Assembly: GCA_031279575.1 (NCBI GenBank)
Contig: JAITIG010000230.1
Location: 1-11,310 of the forward strand
DNA length: 11,310 bases
Source of the DNA: Bifidobacteriaceae bacterium
GTDB lineage: Bacteria > Actinomycetota > Actinomycetes > Actinomycetales > WQXJ01
Direction of reading: 5' to 3'
Of this stretch, positions 7,470 to 11,310 are shown in pieces; the stretch's first letter is position 1, and each line of letters opens with the position of its first letter. The position numbers were made by a program, and so were the translations under genes. The notes beneath the pieces were generated by a model. The model did not search any database and had not been told where the DNA came from. It saw only the letters and a program-made list of their open reading frames with translations.

Positions 7470-8903
7470 ATGCCCCAAGGACGATGGCGCGCGCCCGGTT
7501 CGCGGGGCTCGCAGGGTTGGCGGGGCTGGCAGGGCTCGCGGGGTTCGCGGGGCTCGCAGGGTTCGCGGGGCTCGCCCAGTTCGCCCAGTTCATCGAGTTG
7601 GCAAGGTTGGCAGGGTTCGCAGGGTTCGCGGGGTTGGCTGGGTTGGCTGGGTTGGCTGGGTTGGCTGGGTTGGCCGGGTTGGCCGGGTTCGCCGGGTTCG
7701 CCCGGTTCGCCGGGCTGGCGCGGTGCACAGGGTTGGCCGGGTTGGCCGGGTTGGCCGGGTTCGCCGGGTTCGCCCGGTTCGCCGGGTTGGCGCGGTGCAC
7801 AGGGTTGGCCGGGTTGGCCGGGTTGGCCGGGTTGGCCGGGTTGGCCGGGTTCGCCGGGTTGGCCGGGTTCGCGGGGTTCGCGGGGTTCGCAGGGTTCGCG
7901 GGGCTCGCCCAGTTCGCCCAGTTCATCGAGTTGGCAAGGTTGGCAAGGTTGGCAGGGTTCGCGGGGTTCGCGGGGTTCGCGGGGTTGGCTTGGTTGGCTG
8001 GGGCGGCTGGGGCGGTGGGCGCGGCCCGCGGCTGGGCGGCGGCCAGGCGCTGCCTCCGGCCGGCCTTGGCGCCGGGGGCGCCCGGGGCGCTCGGGGGGCT
8101 CGGGGCGCTCGGGGCGCTCGGGGCGCTCGGGTCGGCCCAAACGGCCGGGGCTGGGGACTTGGGCGGCTGTTGTGGTCGCGCTCTTGCTGGCCGGCGCGGC
8201 CGCCAGCCAGTCAGGCTGGCTGGGCTGGCTGGGCTGGCCGGGCTGGCAGGTTGGCGCCGGCGGGTCCGGCGGCTGGGAGGCGGGCGGCGCGGCATCGGGC
8301 GGCGCGGCAGGCGCAGGCAGCGCGGCAGGCGGGGGCAGCGCGGCGGCGGGGGCCGTCGGGGAAGCCTTGGCGGCCCTCGACTCGCTGCCGGAGGCGGGGC
8401 CGGCCGGTCAGACGCCGCCCTACGACAGGACTGAGTTCCTCCCCGGCGGCTGGGCCGACCTCGACGGCGACGGCTGCTACACGCGCAACGAGATCCTCCG
8501 GCGCGACCTGGCAGACGTGGTGTTCGAGGACGGCTGGTGCAAGGTGGCGGCCGGCTCGCTGGCCGACCCGTACAGCGGCGCCGAGATCGCCTTCGACAAG
8601 GCCGAGTCGACCACCAGCGTGCAGATTGACCATGTGGTGCCGCTGGCCGAGGCGTGGCGGGCCGGGGCTTGGGCCTGGACCGAGGACCAGCGCCGCGCCT
8701 TCGCCAACGACCCGGCCGAGCTGCTGGCGGTGGCCGGCTCCGCCAACCAGTCGAAAGGCGACTCCGGCCCGGCCGAATGGCTGCCCCAAGCCGACCGCTG
8801 CGGCTACGCCATCGCCTACGCCACCGTGGCGGGAAGCTACCGCCTGGCCATCCCAGCGGCCGACCGCTCCGCCCTGCGGCAAGTCCTGGACGGCTGCGCC
8901 TGA
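7470..8903 (+). CDS. Membrane-anchored DUF1524/GmrSD-C-type HNH nuclease with Gly-Trp/Ser repeat N-terminus
   Basis: 477 residues from ATG 7470. Residues 1 to about 180 are a repeat of tripeptides G-W-x and G-S-x (x = P, L, Q, R). Residues 185-227 are rich in Arg and Gly. A single membrane segment follows at about 229-246 (TWAAVVVALLLAGAAA); the Arg-rich side fits the positive-inside rule, placing the repeats in the cytoplasm. After a Gly/Ala linker the external part (about 305-477) matches actinobacterial secreted HNH proteins of the DUF1524 (PF07510) type: DLDGDGCYTRNEILRRD (330-346), IDHVVPLAEAWRAGAW (386-401) with catalytic-type Asp387/His388, and NQSKGD (426-431). Four cysteines (336, 357, 444, 476) lie only in this external part and could form two disulfides. 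The role is probably nucleic-acid cleavage at the surface; the substrate is unknown. The start lies 1 nt after the kinase stop, so it shares the two-component operon. The length of the N-terminus and the exact start are less certain than the nuclease domain. Confidence 0.82.
   Translation: MPQGRWRAPGSRGSQGWRGWQGSRGSRGSQGSRGSPSSPSSSSWQGWQGSQGSRGWLGWLGWLGWLGWPGWPGSPGSPGSPGWRGAQGWPGWPGWPGSPGSPGSPGWRGAQGWPGWPGWPGWPGWPGSPGWPGSRGSRGSQGSRGSPSSPSSSSWQGWQGWQGSRGSRGSRGWLGWLGRLGRWARPAAGRRPGAASGRPWRRGRPGRSGGSGRSGRSGRSGRPKRPGLGTWAAVVVALLLAGAAASQSGWLGWLGWPGWQVGAGGSGGWEAGGAASGGAAGAGSAAGGGSAAAGAVGEALAALDSLPEAGPAGQTPPYDRTEFLPGGWADLDGDGCYTRNEILRRDLADVVFEDGWCKVAAGSLADPYSGAEIAFDKAESTTSVQIDHVVPLAEAWRAGAWAWTEDQRRAFANDPAELLAVAGSANQSKGDSGPAEWLPQADRCGYAIAYATVAGSYRLAIPAADRSALRQVLDGCA
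7498..7999 (+). repeat. 9-bp-period tandem repeat region (Gly-Trp/Ser-x)
   Basis: About 500 bp is built from 9-bp units of the form GGT-T(G/C)G-(CCG, CTG, CGG or CAG), read in the nuclease frame as G-W/S-x. On top of the 9-bp period there are larger duplications. 7554-7612 is repeated exactly at 7887-7945 (59 bp, offset 333 bp). A GGCGCGGTGCACAGGG block near 7718 recurs near 7790 (offset 72 bp). All offsets are multiples of three. The stretch has no stops in several frames on both strands. Confidence 0.9.
8083..8127 (+). repeat. 9-bp tandem repeat CGGGGCGCT, five copies
   Basis: Five adjacent units lie at 8083, 8092, 8101, 8110 and 8119; the second reads CGGGGGGCT. In the nuclease frame they encode the Gly/Arg/Ser-rich basic stretch just before the membrane segment. 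This unit sequence differs from the main G-W-x array, so it looks like a separate expansion. Confidence 0.85.
8214..8249 (+). repeat. 9-bp tandem repeat GGCTGGCTG, four copies
   Basis: Units at 8214, 8223, 8232 and 8241 (the last two ending in CCG and CAG) encode G-W-L/P/Q repeats just after the membrane segment. The Gly-Trp motif therefore appears on both sides of the predicted membrane anchor. Confidence 0.85.
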
Positions 8904-8915
8904 CCCGCCCGCGCC

Positions 8916-9235
8916 GGGGTGCACTGCCGGGGCGCACTGCCAGGGGACACTGCCGGGGGACACTGCCGGGGGACACTGCCGCCGCAGGCTGCCGAGGCGC
9001 ATTTCCGGGGCTAGCTGGCAGGGCGAGCTGGCAGGGCGGGCTGCCGAGGCCGGCTGGCGGGGCCGGCTGGCGGGGGGCGAGCTGGCGGGGCGAGCCGGCG
9101 GGGCGGGCTGGCGGAGGGCGAGCTGGCGGGGCCGGCTGGCGGGGTGCGAGCTGGCAGGGCGAGCCGACGGGGCGAGCTGCCGAGGCGCACTGGCGGGGCC
9201 GGCTGGCGGAGGGCGAGCTGGCAGGGCGAGCTGGC
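8916..9235 (+). repeat. Intergenic array of 24 units of 13 bp (some 15 bp)
   Basis: The stretch between the nuclease stop (8903) and the ABC ATPase start (9265) holds no credible gene. It can be parsed without gaps into 24 head-to-tail units. Twenty are 13 bp and four, starting at 9072, 9113, 9141 and 9208, are 15 bp. The general form is (G/A)GGG-NNNN-CTG(G/C)C. Early units (8916-8980) read like GGGGGACACTGCC; later ones read like AGGGCGAGCTGGC or GGGGCCGGCTGGC. In the later half a higher-order triplet of 13+15+13 bp recurs at 9059, 9128 and 9195. The period is not a multiple of three, which argues against coding. The last unit ends at the -35 position of the promoter at 9253. Confidence 0.9.
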
Positions 9236-9252
9236 GGGGGGCGGGGCCCCGT

Positions 9253-9258
9253 TAGTCT
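9253..9258 (+). promoter_or_regulatory. Leaderless-type -10 promoter box for the ABC operon
   Basis: TAGTCT fits the TANNNT -10 pattern and is followed by exactly 6 nt (GGTGGG) and then the ATG at 9265. This spacing puts transcription start on the A of the ATG, as in leaderless actinobacterial genes. There is no purine-rich Shine-Dalgarno at normal distance. Counting back 17 bp, the -35 hexamer would be GCTGGC at 9230-9235, the end of the last 13-bp repeat. A GGGGCCCC palindrome (9243-9250) lies in the spacer. Confidence 0.6.
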
Positions 9259-9264
9259 GGTGGG

Positions 9265-10161
9265 ATGATCGAAGTCCGCTCACTGGCCAAGCGGTTCGGG
9301 CCGGTCACGGCCGTCGATGGTTTGAGCTTCCAGGCCCAGCCGGGCCGGGTGACCGGCTTCCTCGGGCCCAACGGGGCAGGCAAAACCACCACCCTGCGCA
9401 TCGCCCTGGGGCTGGTGCGGGCCAGCGCGGGCGAGGTGGTGTTCGACGGCCGGCGCTACCGGGAACTGGCCTGGCCCGGCCGGGAGGTGGGCGCCTCGCT
9501 GGAGGCGTCATCGTTCCACCCCGGGCGCGCCGCTCTGAGCCACCTGCGCTCGCTGGCGCCGCAGCTGGGAGCGCCGGACGCGCGCTGCGAGGAGGTCTTG
9601 GACCTGGTAGGCCTGACCGCCCAGGCCGGGCGGCGGGTGGGCGACTTCTCGCTCGGGATGCGGGGGCGGCTGGCGGTGGCGGCGGCGCTGCTGGGCGACC
9701 CCTCCACCCTGCTGCTGGACGAGCCGACCAACGGCCTCGACCCGGAGGGCATCACCTGGATGCGGGCGCTGCTGCGCGCGCTGGCGGCCCAAGGCCGGAC
9801 AGTGCTGATCTCATCGCACCTGTTGGGCGAGGTCGAAAGGACCGTCGACGACGTGGTCATAATCAGCCGCGGCCGGCTGGCCCACGCCTCGCCGCTGGAG
9901 GACTTGGAGCGGCTCAGCGGTCCCGCCACGCTGGTCGCGCCGGCCGCCCCGGCGGCTTGGCCGGCCCTGCTGGCACTGGCCCAAGAGCACCGCTGGGAGG
10001 CGCGGCCGGCCGGCCAGGCGCTGCTGGTCAGCGGCGTCGCCGCGGCCGAGATCGGCTGGGCGACATGCGCCGCCGGGCTGCCGCTGGCCCAGTTGGCGAC
10101 CCAAAAGGCGGGGCTGGAGCAGGCCTACTTCCAGTTGACGCAAGGCGGTGGGCTGGTATGA
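9265..10161 (+). CDS. ABC transporter ATP-binding protein (DrrA/BcrA-type)
   Basis: 298 residues. It powers an ABC-2-type exporter together with the following permease, at the cytoplasmic face of the membrane. Walker A is GPNGAGKT (34-41, Lys40). The signature region is FSLGMRGRLAVAAALL (128-143). Walker B is LLLDEP (149-154) with catalytic Glu153, followed by the D-loop NGLDPEG, and the switch His is His185 in SSHLLGEVE. The Q-loop position reads GASLEASSFHPGR, with Glu instead of Gln, as I recall from related actinobacterial BcrA-like ATPases. The last ~80 residues are a variable C-terminal domain. The start is the ATG with the leaderless-type promoter. Its TGA overlaps the permease ATG (ATGA). 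Substrate cannot be told: drugs, lipids or peptides are all exported by such pairs. Confidence 0.93.
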   Translation: MIEVRSLAKRFGPVTAVDGLSFQAQPGRVTGFLGPNGAGKTTTLRIALGLVRASAGEVVFDGRRYRELAWPGREVGASLEASSFHPGRAALSHLRSLAPQLGAPDARCEEVLDLVGLTAQAGRRVGDFSLGMRGRLAVAAALLGDPSTLLLDEPTNGLDPEGITWMRALLRALAAQGRTVLISSHLLGEVERTVDDVVIISRGRLAHASPLEDLERLSGPATLVAPAAPAAWPALLALAQEHRWEARPAGQALLVSGVAAAEIGWATCAAGLPLAQLATQKAGLEQAYFQLTQGGGLV

Positions 10162-10982
10162 GCGCCGCGCTCAAATCCGAGTTCCGCAAACTGTTCTCGA
10201 CCCGCCTGTGGTGGGTGCTGATGCTGTGCGCGGCCGGCTACCTGGCCATGATGGGGGCCACCATGGCACTGGTGCTGCAACTCGCGCCAAGCTCGCCGCC
10301 AGGCGGCGCGAACGCGGGCGGCGGGCTGCCCAGCGGCAGCGGGCTGGCGATCCTGGTCTACTCGATGGCCGGGTCGATGGCCTATGTCTTCCCACTGCTG
10401 GTCGGGGCGCTGGGGGTGACCCAGGAATACCGCCACAAGACCATAACGGCGACTTTCCTGGCCGAGCCGCGCCGCGGCCTGGTGCTGGTGGCCAAGTTGA
10501 TCGCCGCCGTGCCGATGGGCGCGGCTTACGGCCTGGTCTGCGTCGCCGCCACGGCCTTGCCCGCCGCCGCCGTGTTCGCCGCCACGGGGCAGGCCACCGG
10601 CTTGGGCGAGGCGGACACCTGGGCCTTGTTTGGCCGCTCCCTGCTGGACTTCACCATCTGGGCGCCGCTCGGGGTGGGCGTGGGCGCGCTGGTCCACAAC
10701 CAGGTGGCGGCGATAGTCGGGATTCTGGCGGTGACCCAGTTCGCCGAGCCGCTGGTGCGCGCCCTGCCCATGATGACAAACCAGGTTTGGCCTTGGACCG
10801 ACTTCCTGCCCGGCGCGGCCGGCGACGCCATCCAAGGCGCCAGCTTCTATGACACGATGACGCCGGGCGGCGCCGGCGGCGCGGCCTTGGCCTGGTGGGC
10901 GGCCGCGCTGGTGCTGCTGGGTTGGGCGGCGCTGTTGGCCACCGCGGGCTACTTGGCAGCTTGGCGCCGCGACGTCACCTGA
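10158..10982 (+). CDS. ABC-2-type transporter permease
   Basis: 274 residues from ATG 10158, overlapping the ATPase stop as ATGA; AAGGCGG lies 9 nt upstream. The N-terminus SALKSEFRKLFSTRLWW type is usual for ABC-2 permeases. Predicted membrane segments lie at about 17-41, 63-88, 108-140 (long, could be two), 164-196 (could be two) and 243-266, six or so in all. The cytoplasmic signature TQEYRHKTITATFL (88-101) is characteristic of the ABC-2 family, where it couples to the ATPase. A Gly/Pro-rich external loop follows the first segment (42-62). It would form the membrane pore of an exporter with the preceding ATPase. Open frame continuing upstream of 10158 is antiphase reading of the ATPase gene and is not real. 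No further gene follows before the window end. Confidence 0.92.
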   Translation: MSAALKSEFRKLFSTRLWWVLMLCAAGYLAMMGATMALVLQLAPSSPPGGANAGGGLPSGSGLAILVYSMAGSMAYVFPLLVGALGVTQEYRHKTITATFLAEPRRGLVLVAKLIAAVPMGAAYGLVCVAATALPAAAVFAATGQATGLGEADTWALFGRSLLDFTIWAPLGVGVGALVHNQVAAIVGILAVTQFAEPLVRALPMMTNQVWPWTDFLPGAAGDAIQGASFYDTMTPGGAGGAALAWWAAALVLLGWAALLATAGYLAAWRRDVT

Positions 10983-11090
10983 GGCTCGATCCGCCGACCC
11001 CTGCCTGTCGCGCCACCCGCCGACGAGGCACGCTGGCTGCCCCGGCCATCTCAGCAGGCCGCCAGGTAGCCAGCGCCAGCCAGCGGCGCC

Positions 11091-11118
11091 CAGCGCACCC
11101 GGCTGGCGCGGTGCGCTG
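11091..11118 (+). terminator. Hairpin downstream of the ABC operon (possible terminator)
   Basis: CAGCGCACC (11091-11099) and GGTGCGCTG (11110-11118) form a perfect 9-bp stem with a 10-nt loop, about 110 nt after the permease stop. An alternative stem (GCGCCAGCC at 11073 with GGCTGGCGC at 11101) competes with it. No T-run follows, so this would be a weak or Rho-assisted terminator. The rest of 10983-11170 holds nothing else I recognise. Confidence 0.35.
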
Positions 11119-11175
11119 CGGCGGTCATCGGCGGACCGAGGCTCAGCCTGACCAGTCGGCATCCCCGCCCGGCTG

Positions 11176-11310
11176 CCCCGGCAGCCCCGGCAGCCCCGGC
11201 AGCCCCGGCAGCCCCGGCAGCCCGTCCGGCCCTCCGCCTCGGCCGACCGGCCCGGCAGCCCCGGCTGCCCCGGCAGCCCCGGCAGCCCGTCCGGCCCTCC
11301 GCCTAGGCCG
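11176..11310. repeat. Non-coding 9-bp repeat block with 65-bp duplication at the window end
   Basis: Five copies of CCCCGGCAG (11176-11220) are followed by a 25-bp GC-rich segment (11221-11245). Four further, slightly variant units (11251-11285) follow, and the 25-bp segment recurs with one change at 11286-11310. The two 25-bp copies are 65 bp apart, not a multiple of three, so the block cannot be read as one protein repeat in a constant frame. It probably continues past the window edge. Confidence 0.8.

Noticed and set aside
8202..8220. Hairpin GCCAGCC/GGCTGGC with a 5-nt loop
   Set aside because: It lies inside the nuclease coding sequence and follows from the GGCTGG repeat; no regulatory meaning can be supported.
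7484..8434. Plus-strand frame of Gly-Leu-Ala/Gly-Phe-Ala repeats starting at ATG 7484
   Set aside because: It ends inside the nuclease linker in unstructured Arg/Gly-rich sequence and has no recognisable domain. Its AAGGA is only 2 nt from the ATG. Its high GC3 is noted as a finding, but it is not called as a gene.
6676..8976. Long minus-strand open frame (766 codons) with Asn-Pro-Ala repeats
   Set aside because: It lies antisense to the intact histidine kinase and the HNH domain, and outside the repeats it has no family character. The openness comes from the 9-bp repeat and high GC.
8916..9235. CRISPR array
   Set aside because: Units are 13-15 bp, contiguous and degenerate, with no unique spacers and no cas genes nearby.
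8904..9264. Open frames through the 13-bp array, resembling pentapeptide repeats (LAGRA-like)
   Set aside because: The 13-bp period rotates through all frames, no start or domain is evident, and the resemblance comes from GGCGAGCTGGC units. It is treated as non-coding.
11143..11310. 3' end of a minus-strand gene with a Gly-Leu-Pro collagen-like end (stop at 11143-11145)
   Set aside because: The duplicated 25-bp segments are 65 bp apart and so are read in two different frames, which argues against selection on a protein repeat. Sequence beyond the window would be needed to support a gene.

Overview
The window is very GC-rich. It has tightly packed genes, GTG starts next to ATG starts, and at least one promoter of the leaderless type. 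Together with the protein families seen (two-domain FKBP-like secreted protein, NhaP antiporter, paired CNNM/CBS proteins, OmpR-type two-component system, secreted DUF1524 HNH nuclease, DrrA/BcrA-type ABC pair), this points to an actinobacterium (Actinomycetota). I cannot name a genus from sequence alone.

Layout: (1) 2-1180 (+), the 3' part of a secreted FKBP-like protein with a PTDEAT-repeat stalk and two degenerate FKBP-like domains. (2) 1214-2968 (+), a CPA1/NhaP-type Na+/H+ antiporter just downstream, with its own Shine-Dalgarno. (3) 5312-2965 (-), two translationally coupled CNNM/CBS (CorC/MpfA-like) membrane proteins. Their 3' end meets the antiporter in a 4-bp stop-to-stop overlap. (4) 5386-8903 (+), diverging from the CNNM genes, a compact three-gene unit: an OmpR-family response regulator with an unusual ~114-residue Ala/Pro/Glu repeat tail, a short-loop sensor histidine kinase overlapping it by 8 bp, and, 1 nt later, a membrane-anchored DUF1524-type HNH nuclease with a ~200-residue Gly/Trp/Ser tripeptide-repeat N-terminus. 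(5) 8916-9235, an intergenic tandem array of 24 units of about 13 bp ending at the -35 position of a likely leaderless promoter. (6) 9265-10982 (+), an ABC ATPase and ABC-2 permease pair with an ATGA overlap. (7) 10983-11310, a non-coding tail with a hairpin and a 9-bp-unit repeat block.

The first half is an envelope and ion-homeostasis neighbourhood. The second half is a sensor/regulator/surface-nuclease unit followed by an exporter. The two-component system may control the nuclease because they are co-transcribed; control of the ABC pair is speculative.

The most striking property is a local enrichment for independent tandem repeats with units of 9, 12, 13, 18 and 45 bp. Those inside genes are almost all multiples of 3 and keep the frame. 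Those between genes are not.
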